Below, one piece after another: positions 20,668-32,323 of a DNA stretch of 64,000 nt. A program made the translations under genes and the position numbers. Under the pieces are notes generated by a model. That model saw nothing but the letters and a program-made list of their open reading frames with translations, was not told the DNA's origin and searched no databases. This DNA comes from Halichondria panicea (taxonomy: Eukaryota; Porifera; Demospongiae; Suberitida; Halichondriidae): the NCBI RefSeq assembly GCF_963675165.1, contig NC_087380.1, positions 2,719,803-2,783,802 of the forward strand, written 5' to 3'. Within the stretch, counting starts at the first letter, position 1. Each line of letters begins with the position of its first letter.

Positions 20668-20872
20668 TCTGGCCCTTCACTTGCTGTTATGCTATCTACG
20701 GTTTGTCCCCCCAGACAATACACGCGGCACCAGACAGGAAATGCGACGCGAACGCTGTCCGGCACGGACCGTTTCTGCGCGCGCAATTAGTCCCCCGTGA
20801 TTAGTCCTGTCTTCTCTTCTTGAACTTCTGTACTGCCTCTTGACGTTCCACTTGTACTGAAAAAGAAAGGGA

Positions 20873-21402
20873 ATCCGACTAGAAAAACATTTGCAATGTG
20901 AAAAATTGCTAGGATTGGCCAGGGGAACCACAAAAAAGCGTGGAAACAAGAAATCCGACGAGAGCATAACTCCAATCCGTTACAACGTCATGAACATGTA
21001 CAATACATAGTATATAGACTGTGTTCCAGGTCCATCTCTACCAGCTTCCATCCACCACATCAGGTCACCAGTACGGTCCGTGCATGTTACTACGCATGGA
21101 TGGACTGTGTGTACCTGTTCTCAACACTGCATGTATTAGGAACATCAATTCATCACAAATCATCATAATTATATGCGCACATTCTAAAATGGATGTATAA
21201 TAAAAGGATTGGTCATCACCCCACCAGTAAAATTGCGTATTTATATTATAATTATTGGCCGGGAAAACAACCAGTACATGTGATTGACGTTGTAACGGAT
21301 TGGAGTTATGCTCTCGTCGGATTTCTTGTTTCCACGCTTTTTTGTGGTTCCCCTGGCCAATCCTAGCAATTTTTCACATTGCAAATGTTTTTCTAGTCGG
21401 AT
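20873..21402. repeat. Large inverted repeat, 118-bp arms
   Basis: 20873-20990 and 21285-21402 are reverse complements over about 118 bp, separated by ~295 bp. The second arm overlaps by 7 bp the first arm of another inverted repeat (21225-21291 / 21773-21839). It lies immediately upstream of the transposase-like coding region. Confidence 0.85.
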
Positions 21403-21839
21403 GTATTTACATTCTGTTATAGTATCAGATAATCAGATGAGGCTAGATGACCTGCTCCAGAGCATTGATGTGTCCATAGCAGATAACCAGCCAAAATCAG
21501 ATTGGCGAAAACGTATGGATACCCGCGAGGAGAACTGGGAAGCATTCCGCAGTAAATTGTTTGAAGAAGTAGTCATGTACTCTTCAATGCCTGCTGATTC
21601 TGTAAGTTATGATGACCATAAAGACTTATTTCCATGTATACTCTACTATAGGCTTGTTTTATGTGTGGTGACGAAAGTCCTCAAATTTGATGTCATCAGT
21701 GCGGCGCTTCACAGTACATGTGCAATATCTGTGATGTTGTAGCTCATAAGCACCAGCCTTTATTTAATTTTTAACGTCAATCACATGTACTGGTTGTTTT
21801 CCCGGCCAATAATTATAATATAAATACGCAATTTTACTG
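21225..21839. mobile_element. 615-bp segment with 67-bp perfect inverted arms
   Basis: 21225-21291 and 21773-21839 are perfect reverse complements (CAGTAAAATTGCG ... ATTGACGTT). The segment contains the first two coding pieces of the KDZ-like gene, so it may be either the end of a transposon or a rearrangement that removed part of that gene. Confidence 0.75.
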
Positions 21840-24415
21840 AAAGCTGCCAAAGCTATCTCGAAGACAATGGTCAATCTTGATGAGACTGGCTTGGAGGTGG
21901 CAGGATGCAGGCATGCCTTAGCTTTGAAAGCTTTAAACATGTTCCGAGGAGAGATGTAAGTGGTAGATTCGTATAGTAATAATGCTAGATGGAAAAATTA
22001 ACCTTCCTTGTAGATTTGGATATCCTCATTATCTCCACACAAAGTACTTTTCTAAAGCGAAGTGTGTTTGGGCCGACGTTATGTGTCAGTATTGGCCCTG
22101 GGCCAAATAAAAGGTGAACTCCTGTCCCGAGACTAAAGACGCAATGTCTTCCCAACCATGTTTGTCTGTGATGCACGCTAAAGCTCACTCATGGCATTGT
22201 CAGGTAGGTTATTTTTTAACTATTGTAAAGTTCTCATAACACATTGTAATGTACAGGTATTATGGGGTGGAAGGTGGCAGCCAAATTCAGCAGCTGGAGC
22301 TGGGGAAGAAATGGAGCAGCTCTTTAGCTATCTCAGTCGTTTCAACTTAACAACAAAGTACATGAATGCAGCTGGTGTGTGATTATATTTTTGCTAAATA
22401 ATTAGTGGTTATCTATTAGGCCGAGAAGAACAGCTAACAGAAGCAGCAATGTTTTGGAATGATAGAAAGATCAGTAGTCTTCCAAGCTACTTGAAGTGTC
22501 GCTTAAACAAGGTGTGTTAATTGTTTGCATGTACGCTATTTTGTGTGTTTATTAACTACTGTAGACTCGACGTGATCTGGGTGAACTCAAAAAAGAATTG
22601 CTTCTCCTTCAAGATAAAGTTAGTAAGGATCTGACCCCTGAATATTGCGAACAATGCCGTCAAGAGGTGCAAGAAATCGCAAGGAGTATGTAATTATAAT
22701 TTCTGTGTGGTAAATAGCTTCATTTGTGGTTAACACTAATTTTTAGGAGAATGTTCAGGTGGTGATATAATTGATTGCGAACAGCAAAGAGTTGACTACT
22801 TCCAACTGAAGATGTCGAACGACACTGCAATACAGTTGCAGCCACTGGTTAGAGAGAGGATCTAATTCAGCAATGAGTATTTTAACAGGTATATGCAGCT
22901 ATAGCCTTTATATTTAACTCTATAATAATAATAATAATTATTATTATTATAGGCAATGAACAGCTGTATGCTGAGGCTGAAAAACTTTAATTCTCTTTCA
23001 TGTGACTCTCACCACCAGCGACGGATGTCTGAATTAAAGAGTATGAATTAAAGAGTACGATAGTGCAATCAAATGCCATTTCTCCGGATCAAGTTGATAC
23101 CGAGTGTGAACTAGCTGCAGCAAGAGCAGCCACATGCAAGTTTAAGGAACGTATAGAATTAGGGTACTTAACAGCTCAAAGGAGGCATGCCAACATTCAA
23201 AAGCTGTCCAATATGTTTATTAAATGTGCATGGTTGTGTTTTATGAGCATGAAATTGTGCAGCTACTAGCAAACAACGGGCAAAACTCAGGAAAGCAATA
23301 TCAAATGACCACAAAAAACTCAAGAAATTGGCAAAGCAGTACAATGATCTCATACAGCAATACAACATGGAACTGCCTCAAGCCATAGACGAAGACATTT
23401 TATCAGGGAACTTTCCTTGGTCATCCCTTTCAAGTAAGCTAGTTATATATAGTCCAGCATATAGGTATACACTGTGACCGGCTTGAACTCTTTCGATCAG
23501 GTCGCTATTGTGTGTCAGTACAAGAAAAGTACAAAATTTCTACTGTGTACAACCAAATTCAGCGACTGAAAGAAGAAGAATCACTGCTACTGTTGGAGAT
23601 GACCCAGTACTTAATGTACTTTAAAAGTTCTGTACCAAATAAGCTTGAATGTGATATTCAAGGTATGTTACGAACGTACCTGTAGTTGTTGTTCCTACAT
23701 CTCTCTATAGCTATGCTTGATAGTACAAGTGGTAAACGATTGTGTATACGTATTAACATGTGTATGTACTGCATGTATTATAGAATTTTCAATATCACAA
23801 TTCATTGTCAATCTTTTCCAGATTAGGGTCATCTAAGAGTAAACATCTAGGCCACAAACCACTTAGCAACCACTTAGGTCCTAACAGCTGGGATAGCCTT
23901 ATGGATTTTCCCATACCATATACATGTAGCACACGATTTTTTATACTACTTTACTATTTTTTATGCTACTATAATTATACCATCATAATTATAATATGCA
24001 GTTGCTAGGATATAATAATTATGTCCAGGGTATATAACTTAACTATGATAATTCCCTTTGATATTTCCCCAGACATGCATGTTTGGGAAACTAAAGATTT
24101 TGTAGATAATTTTGTCTGGCTTGCTAAAAAGTACTAGTTTGAAAGTGAGTTACCATTGGTAGGGGGTAGATGCTCAGCGTAGCATAATTCAATCAGATGC
24201 ATAGATACAATCATCACACTATAACAGTAATATTATTGTATACACATGCAGGTATTACAGCTGATATTCAGTCTTTAGATATATCCAACGATAATGGCCT
24301 GTCTTCTAGTGTCACTAGTACAACACCTTCAGCTTGTTCAAACGTAAACTATTATTATTATAACCTATTGATATTATGCATATGCGTATGTACATGCAGA
24401 AATATGCAGTCCTAA

Positions 24416-25023
24416 CAAGGGCGTATACAGAGAAGAGGGCATGCAACTCGCCCAATTCTCAGAATCATCCGACTTCGTATTGAGCTATTTTTAGAACTGC
24501 CCACAAAACGCCCACGCGTAATCTTTGACCGCACAAGGTAAATCAAAGTCTTTTTTATATCTGTGCTAGCTAGCTAGCTCGATTGCAGCATAGTAAAACT
24601 AGTTCTCAGCAGCAGTATGGCTCGTACTAGCAGTATCAAAGGCAAACCATCCAACAGTTGCAACTCCAAGAAGATGAAACCTAGGTACAATAAACCTGTC
24701 TTCCTGAGTCTCTGGTACTTCTTAACAATGCGCCCAGCACTTAACTTCCCGCTCGAAGGGGTTGTCTTGGACCTGGCTGGACGAGGACTGGTCATGACAC
24801 TTCTCTAAAATAATACTCCACTGTTAGCTAGCTAGCTAGCTAGCAAAGGCTAGGCAGCTCTGATGTACACGCCCATAATTATAACTCCGTAAACAACACC
24901 GCCCACTTGTTCACGTCCGTATACTGGATTCTATTTTTAGCATATCCGGTCTCTGATACGAAGTCGGATGAGTACGTAGGGTACATAGTGAGTTGCATGC
25001 CCTCTTCTCTGTATACGCCCTTG
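24416..25023. mobile_element. 608-bp MITE-like element inserted in the last KDZ exon
   Basis: Inverted ends CAAGGGCGTATACAGAGAAG (left) and its reverse complement (right), extending as imperfect arms of roughly 100 bp. Flanked by a direct 7-bp repeat GTCCTAA (24409-24415 and 25024-25030). Deleting the element and one repeat joins A-V-L to T-K-N-K-R in frame. No transposase is seen inside; small open frames at 24574-24808 are not recognised. Confidence 0.85.
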
Positions 25024-25116
25024 GTCCTAACCAAGAACAAACGAACTTTGGATGGACTTTTGGCTATTAAGAGGAGTGGCCTCAGTGATGCTGCTAAGCA
25101 CCTCAATTGTGCTGTT

Positions 25117-25529
25117 CAGGGGCGGATCCAGGGGTGATTTTGAGGGGCTGAAGCCCCCCCCTTTTGAAAAAACTACCATGTTGTAGTCTGACTCTACAAC
25201 AATTTTACCACCAATTATGCATCTGTAGACTCACTTGAAATCACTTGAGAGATGCTAGACAACAGCTACTAGGAGTATAAAGGATCTAGGGTAGCTAGCT
25301 GGACGTACCTAGCTAGCTAGCTAGCTGTACTTACGTATGTACATCTGATCAGTACAGTATCACCATAGTATTAAAAGTAAGTGCCGTATTCTACTCATTA
25401 ATATGAAAGTTCAAAGGTCAAATCTTGAAAAAAATTGCCTCCGGCGAGGCTGCCCTGGGCGGCTCTCCTACGGGGCTTCGCCCCTTTCTAGCTAGCCCCC
25501 CCCTTTTGTTTTTCCTGGATCCGCCCCTG
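25117..25529. mobile_element. 413-bp MITE with CAGGGGCGGATCCAGG ends
   Basis: Terminal inverted repeats CAGGGGCGGATCCAGG and CCTGGATCCGCCCCTG. Flanked by CTGTT (25112-25116 and 25530-25534), a 5-bp (possibly 6-bp, GCTGTT) duplication. Removing it fuses N-C-A-V to Q-E-F-K in frame. The ends resemble those of hAT-like non-autonomous elements. Confidence 0.88.
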
Positions 25530-25778
25530 CTGTTCAAGAGTTTAAGAATGAACCTACGTTCAGCGAAAATGACCAGCTTGCATATCTCATGATAGCGGAA
25601 GATAATGACTCAGAGAACGATAGTGATGATTATGAATATTGATAGTTTGCATGAGTAACCAACTGACTGTATAAAATTATGATACTAAATTAATGAATAA
25701 TAATTACTATGAGCTATATAGCAATAGACTATATATTCATGCCTTAAATAAAATTCAGTTCAATTCACAGTTAATAAA

Positions 25779-27580
25779 TTAATTCTTATTATGGCAATGT
25801 CTTTTTAAACATGCCTTTTTCCATTTCTGATTTAAGCATGTTGGGCATGTACCACAATTAGGATGTCGGCAGACACCGCAACGACGACGTTTCTTTATCA
25901 GTTAGGGTGGTAGTGAAGACAGTAACTGTTAATTGCCTGTGTCGGGGCACTGTTAGAGACAGCAGCAGCAGGCTGACTGCAGCTGGTAGGGCTAGTAGAG
26001 AGGGTGGAACTGTTAGTGTTAATGGGAACATTTTCCTGTGTCGGGGCACTGTTAGAGTCGGCAGCAGGCTGACTGGTAGGGCTAGTAGAGGGGGTGGAAC
26101 TGTTAGTGTTAATGGGAACATTTTCCTGTGTCGGGGCACTGTTAGAGTCGGCAGCAGGCTGACTGGTAGGGCTAGTAGAGAGGGTGGAACTGTTAGTGTT
26201 GATGGGAACATTTTCCTGTGTCGGGGCACTGTTAGAGTCGGCAGCAGGCTGACTGGTAGGGCTAGTAGAGAGGGTGGAACTGTTAGTGTTGATGGGAACA
26301 TTTTCCTGTGTCGGGGCACTGTTAGAGTCGGCAGCAGGCTGACTGGTAGGGCTAGTAGAGAGGGTGGAACTGTTAGTGTTGATGGGAACATTTTCCTGTG
26401 TCGGGGCACTGTTAGAGTTGGCAGCAGGCTGACTGGTAGGGCTAGTAGAGAGGGTGGAACTGTTAGTGTTGATGGGAACATTTTCCTGTGTCGGGGCACT
26501 GTTAGAGTCGGCAGCAGGCTGACTGTTAGGGCTAGTAGAGAGGGTGGAACTGTTAGTGTTGATGGGAACATTTTCCTGTGTCGGGGCACTGTTAGAGTCG
26601 GCAGCAGGCTGACTGGTAGGGCTAGTAGAGAGGGTGGAACTGTTAGTTAGGGTAGTATTGGGTTTCACATTCATGTAAGACTTCCACAATTGAAAAACGT
26701 TTTCATATTTATGACTGAACTCCTTAGCTGCACCAGGTGTATAGTGATTCTTTGATAAGTGTGTATACTTTGGAATACCTATGCGTAATGATAAAGACAT
26801 CATATCCAAGTTGGTGCAACTGGTTTGCCTGGAGGAACACAAAAACAAAGTTAACATTCATAAATAAATGTACCATGTGTGAGACATCACAATTATAGAA
26901 AGAGTCCAGAGAAGAAAGCATCGAACGAATGCATACTGTGCATCAGTTGTAGATTTTGTCTCTGAACTGATAATAATATTTTATTTGGCAATAACATTCT
27001 ATTGCTGTCTCGAGGCAAGTGGGGCCGGCTCCAGGCGCTCAGATTGGTCAGTTATACCAAGCAGGAAGCCACATTACTTTCCGGATGCAAGGTAATACTT
27101 CGTTCGATACTCTCTCCTTTTATTATGGACTCTTAATTGATTATTATATGATTTTTGCAAATCAAACTTTTTCCCCAGCTATAATTATAGGCACATAGAG
27201 AGGCACACAGAGAGGTACACAACTTGTATCGTCTCATATCATAATTATGTTGGTAGCTATAAGCATGATACATCACTTCAGCCATGCAATTAACTTGCAT
27301 AAGTGTGCAACAATCATACATGCAAGTAGTATAATTATCACTATATAATTATAATCAATGTGCTGATAACTGGTTATAATTATTAACAATCCCAATATGT
27401 AATTCCACTCAACCTTTTTGTGAAGTTGTGCCAATAGATCCGCAGGATACTTTCTTGGCTCTCCTACAGCCAGTTTCTTATTGGAAGGTGGAAAAACGGC
27501 CTTACAGGAGGGACATTTATTACAACGAATATGACAGTATTCTCCACATTGACACCGTCGTCTTGGGGTGGCATGGATTT
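25779..27580 (-). CDS. Zinc-ribbon / 30-residue-repeat / CXXC-like protein (partial model)
   Basis: Convergent with the KDZ-like gene. Recognisable exons, minus strand: 27580-27414 (C-x-C-G-E-Y-C-H-I-R-C-N-K-C-P-S-C-K, a zinc-ribbon-like cluster); 26828 to about 25900 (conserved leader with L-S-K-N-H-Y-T-P-G-A-A-K-E-F, then eight Ser/Thr/Pro-rich 30-residue repeats such as S-T-S-P-T-S-Q-P-A-A); about 25895-25779 (R-R-R-C-G-V-C-R-H-P-N-C-G-T-C-P-T-C-L ... C-L-K-R-H-C), which has the cysteine order of a CXXC zinc finger. Joining requires a frame change between the first two exons (an unseen exon) and again before the last (intron or frameshift), so the model is incomplete. CXXC fingers bind CpG DNA. 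It could be a cargo or accessory gene of the adjacent transposon, or a host gene. Confidence 0.5.
25940..26646. repeat. 90-bp coding minisatellite, about eight copies
   Basis: Unit of 90 bp (TCGGGGCACTGTTAGAGTCG ... ATTTTCCTGTG) starting at 26041, 26131, 26221, 26311, 26401, 26491 and 26581, plus a first variant unit of ~100 bp from 25941. Copies differ at only a few positions, so the array is homogenised or young. Because 90 is divisible by three and the unit lacks stops in several frames, long open frames appear on both strands. Only the minus frame that joins the flanking conserved leader is credible. Confidence 0.95.
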
Positions 27581-29640
27581 CTACAAAATAATTTTAACGA
27601 CACTTTAAACAGGGTAAAAGACAACAATAATTATGAATGAAAATTCAGGCTGTTAATTAACAATGGAAACTCACTGTAACTGATCGACTATAGTTGCAAC
27701 CCACTAAAAGGGCCCATGCAGGTTGTCACTCTTCAGCGGTTGTAACCACTAGTAGACCACATTCATAATACTGAGTTGGGCAGCGTCGCAAAAGCAATTA
27801 TTGCTGCATATAATTATTGTAGCCATAATTATGTATACCGTATAGCACGAAATTTTCGCGGATTTCGTGAGTTAGCAATCCTACACGAACATTAAGTCCA
27901 CGAAAATTGTTCTTTAATTAGAATTATCTGCTATATATATAATTATTCCGGTATATATAAGCTGTCATTCCGCGAACATTGTGCAACAAAATGCTTTTAG
28001 AGGCCATTCCACGAAATATAAGTGCCTTGAAAATATCGCGCTATACGGCAACAATTTTCCGCTCCCCTAATTTGTCAATGGGATGGGTAATTTGGATACT
28101 TATAAGGCTTTATGATAAAGTTTTAGGTATCAGGCCTTCATACAGAAAAATGACAGAAAATCAACATTTCAGAAAAATGAGGGGCGAGGCGATTATCTGT
28201 GTGTGTTAGCACATGGCCATCTAGGGGGGAGTCTGGGGGCATGCCCCAAGGAAAGTTTTGTGTTTAGACTGTCGTATATCGCATCTGGTGCATTTTTAGG
28301 AACTGTGGTGTCAGTGTCAGGGTTATTGTTATAATAGCATTGGGGAATGTAATAAAAATGCAGTTGCCTAGGCTGAATGGTACTAGATAAAAGCCATAAC
28401 CTGAGCAACACAAGCCTTTCTCACTTATATTAGTTAATGAAAGTCGCTCCCTCTGTACTTACAGATAGTGACTTAGAAGAATAAATTGTGAACGTATAAA
28501 CAGAAAGAGTAGTAGAATAGCAGAGCTTCGTAAAGAACTCAATATTGAATAATTAGGCAGAGTTCTTTGTTTGGTTGGTGTGTCACAGGCCGTAACACTG
28601 TGTGTTATGGTCTATATTTTCTTTTACAATTGCCAGGGGGGCAAAATTGTAGCCAGGGGGTGAGCGTCCCCCCTCTATGAAGCCCTGGGTATACTGTCTG
28701 TATCAATAATACAAAGGCGGGTGGGAGGCGAATGGGCTAGATGCATGAGACCCCTTTACCAACATGAAAAAAAAGCACTGCAGTGGGCATACAAACTTTT
28801 GAGTACTGGTAGTTCTACAAATAAATATAGTACACACCTAATATTTGAGTTAGCTATATAATTATAAAGGTATACAGACTAATCACGAACAAGGAAATTC
28901 AATTACAATTCAGTTCATGAGATACTTAAGCGCCTCGAACATTTTGAAGGTTTCCTTCGAGGTTGGACTGCAGTGTATATTTAAACTTGGTATACATCTC
29001 TATGTACATGCTAGAAGTGCACACGTCAACTGAATCAGTGATGCAACGAAAAGGTCAATGTTCCAAAACAACATCAAAAATACTAAATTGAAATTGCAAA
29101 CATCAGATTTTTGTTTCCCTCTGCAAATGCTACAAACTGATGTCCATCTACCGTCGTAGTTGATACAGCGCCACCATAATTATAAGCTCAGACTTGACGC
29201 AATTTTTAGGACCTAAAACGCTGAAAAGCGCCAACGGTTACTTTAATTGGCGCTTATAAAAAGGCATGTTTGTGCTACCAAGGCAGCCGGCTTTTACTTT
29301 TTTGACCCATAACATTTTTTGATGATGAATAGTTTTACAATAAGATGCAGCAGTAAAATACAGAGGCCAAAAATCAAACCATCCACCTGTGTACTAGAGA
29401 TTGACACTATAGACGACTAACTGTAGCCCATAAACACCAGCTTGGATTGAGCACAATTTGGGGGTTCTATAAAAACATACCACTCCAAAGTGTAGATAGG
29501 CGTGCCGCGCCCATCCCCCATCCCCAACCATATATATAGAGGCGGCCATGCTCATAATTATTCTAATTCATTTTTCCCGGCTGGGGCTGTAATTATAATC
29601 ACGATACTAAGACATTTCAGTGGTCTCGAATATACACGAG
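27581..29640. other. About 2 kb without a recognisable gene
   Basis: AT-rich spacer with one MITE (27836-28049), short G-run repeats around 28220-28260 and 28635-28690 that resemble decayed repeat ends, and no open frame with family motifs on either strand. Confidence 0.6.
27836..28049. mobile_element. MITE with TACCGTATAGC / GCTATACGG ends
   Basis: Left end TACCGTATAGCACGAAATTT; right end ATATCGCGCTATACGG, giving imperfect inverted ends. Interior repeats of CGAAAATT and TTCCGCGAA. Same family as 3977-4170, 49203-49332 and 61848-62045. Confidence 0.65.
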
Positions 29641-29653
29641 GGAACATGCAGCT

Positions 29654-29990
29654 ATGAATTGTGTGCTAGCCCAGCAGACGACAAGTGTAGGTGACGAGAC
29701 TTTTTCTCTCACCCATGCAGATGTCTGGGACTCAGTACTGGAGTGTATACAAGTGAGATCCACTGACCTTCAGTGTGTTCAATATCTTTAACAGGATCCA
29801 TGTTTAGATCTACATGCACACTACCCACACAGCAGAGTCCACTTCAATTGGGCTAGGCACAGCTTCCCTGGAGGTGCAGGGCTCGGATCATCGGAACCAT
29901 TTATGCTATTCATCTATAATGATGGCCACACCTATATAGATCAATGGTCAATAATGGCATCTTTTCTATTAGTCTATATTCACAAAGAGT
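29654..29990 (+). other. Possible two-exon gene fragment of unknown function
   Basis: ATG at 29654 opens 33 codons ending in W-D-S-V-L-E-C-I-Q with a GTGAG donor at 29753. An acceptor near 29793 resumes D-P-C-L-D-L-H-A-H-Y, H-F-N-W-A-R-H and G-G-A-G-L-G-S-S-E-P, and the frame then drifts into low-complexity sequence. I do not recognise the family. It could be a transposed gene fragment or chance. Confidence 0.25.
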
Positions 29991-30019
29991 ATAAGTTGCT
30001 TTATTTCCTGTGACACCCG

Positions 30020-30111
30020 GCAAGATCTGTAAACGCTATACAATTTGCAGTCTACACTGTACTACAGTGCATTTTAGTTTAAGAGCTATAGACTAGATAC
30101 TTACTTGTAAG
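30020..30111 (+). promoter_or_regulatory. Conserved upstream block of G
   Basis: Matches 17868-17973 (F) and 33583-33657 (H) through CTACAGTGCATTTTAGTTT and AAGAGCTATAGACTAGATAC up to the ATG. Candidate promoter/5' UTR. Confidence 0.45.
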
Positions 30112-32323
30112 ATGAGTTACAGTAAGTCATCAGGTCTTGCTCAGTGGACAGTAATCATTTGCTTTTATATAGGTGAGTCATCTTGTTTGTTCAGATCTAC
30201 CATAATTTATATAAAACTTAGTCTAGTGGTTTTTTTCTTTTTATACTCTGCTATTCTTCAGCCCTTGAGGTGCTCACAATCCATGGGCAAAGTTGTCGTG
30301 TTGGAACTGATGCTACAGAGTTTGAAGCTAACAGAGAACATAGTTTCTACCTCAACACTCAAGATCCAGCTCAATGTGATGGGACAATAACTGAATTTAA
30401 TTTCTGCTACTATCGCTCGAACCCAATTCAAATTGCTGCATCATATGACTTTACCTTCTCTGTGTACAGAAGAAGCAGCTCAGAATATATAAGTGTATCA
30501 GAAGCATTCACTACAGGCAGAACTGTTGCTAACTTTGGCACTGGCTGTAGAACCTTTTCGGTAAATGATATTCCAGTGCAGGCTGGCGATGTGATTGGTG
30601 TTTGCATTTACGACCCTCCAGACAATGCTGAATCTGTCGACATATTTGGGAATGATTATACTAACAGACTACCAATAGACATGGTTAGCCAAGATGCAGG
30701 AGAAGATCGTTTTCTTATGTCCACCGGTAACTCTGGCTGTGGAGACATGTCCGTCCCAAGTCCAGTAGCAGTTAGTTCTCTTAATAGAGCAGACGACAGA
30801 GTTTTACACATTCATGCCGACATAAGTAAGTGAAAATCCATTCAAACATAATTTTATGATTACCATTGTGTTTTATACAGCTCCCCTCCCAACCACTGAA
30901 CCTCCAATCATCCTCACGACTATGGGCACAACACCACCCTCCTCAACAGATCCTCCCATAGTTACTGACAGCACGACAGAGACTGAAAGTTCAACAGGCA
31001 CAATAGAAACTTCTCTCTCAAATGAGGTGCCACTAACAAACTCTCCCACAACTAGTACAGGAAATGACTCAATCACCATGGCCCCTTTGGCCCCAGCCGA
31101 GAATACCGGAGTTGTAGCGGGTGTGATGGTGCCATTGCTAGTAATAGTAATCGTCCTGGCAGTGGTGACTTTGGTGGTTGTTGTTTTTCTGGTGAAGAGA
31201 GGAAGATCCCGAAAGGAGATAGCAGAGGTAAATGTTGGTAGGAACACTACTGCAATCAACAATGATATGGGTAAGGTGTTGTTTATCCCAATAAGCATGT
31301 AGGTACAGTGTCACACTAGCTGTTAGTGTTCAGTGTGTTTATTTAATGCTATAGATCAGCTGTCAGATTGAAAGCACATAATTATCACATGTGGATTCAT
31401 TGCTTGTATATGCACATACAGTAAGAAGCCCCCACTCCATCAGTCTAAAGTCCAATGAGGCTTACAGTGTTCACGGCAAGACTCAAGACTCTGCCACAGA
31501 CTATGTTACGGAATCGACTGCAGAGGGGCCTCTCTATGATAGTGTCACAGAATCTGGAGAAGGTAAAGATGTGATAAGAGGATGCATCAATGAATAATTA
31601 GGTACGATGTGCACATAATTATTCACTAGCAATAATAATTATTGCCTGACAATGCATGAAGCATTGATGTACCGTATAGCGTAATCTTCAAGGTGCTTAA
31701 TTTTCGCTGTTTTTGAGGGTTAGCAAAATCCTCCACAAAATGGTTTCACAACACAGCTATAACGGCGGACACAACGTGCATTGACATCCGAGAAGTATAT
31801 ACACAATTTATTAAGCAGTTCAACGAAAATTAATTGCCTTGAAATGTTCGCACTATAATTATGCGCAATTGCTTTTATGGCATGTATTGTTATTGCAGGA
31901 CAATTATCAACAACTCCCACTCAACAGCCCAATGATTTAAACCCTGATGTGACTTATGAGGAAGTGCCAGGACCTACACACTACAATGATCCCTGTCAGC
32001 CGATACCTTTGGAAAATAATGAAGCTTACAGTGTACACAAATCTGGAAATGAAAAAAGTATAGAAATGCCGGGTGAAACATACTTTCAAGAAGTGGACCT
32101 AAAGTCCAACGAGGCGTATAGTGTGAGAGGGGAGGTGCAAGTTGCTGCCATCAATGGGACCACTGATGCAGTGTGCTATAGTGTCATTGACTTGCCTGGT
32201 CATCAATCTGGAGAAGCAACCAGTGGAACTGAAATTCAAATGGACAGTAATGAGGCATATCGCACATCTGAGAGAGATAGACAACCTGAGGAAACTCTTG
32301 ACTATGATTACGCTATCCTGTAA
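30112..32323 (+). CDS. Kinase-less receptor G, intact reference copy
   Basis: Exons 30112-30172, 30262-30825, 30881-31270, 31422-31562, 31899-32323; 526 residues, phases consistent, intact ATG and stop. Signal peptide split by intron 1 (M-S-Y-S-K-S...I-I-C-F-Y-I / A-L-E-V-L-T-I-H-G). Ectodomain with Q-S-C-R-V-G-T-D, C-D-G-T-I, F-C-Y-Y-R-S, G-D-V-I-G-V-C-I-Y-D-P-P, G-C-G-D-M. T/S/P-rich stalk about 210-285, membrane helix about 286-312, stop-transfer K-R-G-R-S-R-K. The cytoplasmic tail of ~210 residues has N-E-A-Y at four places, D-Y-V, P-L-Y-D-S-V, V-T-Y-E-E-V, E-T-Y-F-Q-E-V, V-C-Y-S-V-I and D-Y-D-Y-A-I-L at the end; no enzyme domain. Exons 1-2 are nearly identical to RTK H 3.5 kb downstream. 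Likely role (inference): shares ligand or dimerises with the H-type kinase and is phosphorylated by it. Confidence 0.85.
31671..31863. repeat. MITE-like repeat in tail intron of G
   Basis: Orthologous to 3977-4170. Confidence 0.55.

Larger units (their letters stand above)
21403..25642 (+). pseudogene. KDZ-type (Kyakuja-Dileera-Zisupton) transposase gene, decayed, intron-bearing
   Basis: Coding pieces with GT-AG gaps: about 21403-21600; 21651-21771 (cysteine cluster C-x2-C-G and C-N-I-C...H-K-H); 21840-21957 (L-D-E-T-G-L, C-R-H); 22013-22203 (G-Y-P-H-Y, Y-W-P-W, M-H-A-K-A-H-S-W-H-C-Q); 22258-22372 (G-R-W-Q-P-N, G-A-G-E-E-M-E-Q-L); 22421-22512; 22565-22688; 22746-22865; 23063-23215; 23270-23433; 23496-23662; 24252-24345; then a last exon split by two insertions. 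The cysteine cluster, D-x-T-G-L...C-R-H...Y-P, and H-x-x-x-C...G-E-x-x-E blocks follow the order known for KDZ transposases. Decay: TGA within the cysteine cluster, TAA after W-P-W-A-K, a missing region between 21771 and 21840, and two MITEs. The short introns are unusual for a transposon. It is acidic at the C-terminus (D-N-D-S-E-N-D-S-D-D). Confidence 0.72.

Noticed and set aside
24574-24808. Opposite-strand small open frames inside the 608-bp MITE
   Set aside because: No family motifs, no codon structure beyond chance, and the element is explained as non-autonomous.
25940-26646. CRISPR-like array
   Set aside because: Units are contiguous 90-bp coding repeats with no unique spacers, in a eukaryotic context.
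25907-26650. Long plus-strand open frame across the minisatellite
   Set aside because: Its openness comes from a stop-free 90-bp unit; it has no conserved flanks, whereas the minus frame continues into a conserved leader and cysteine motifs.
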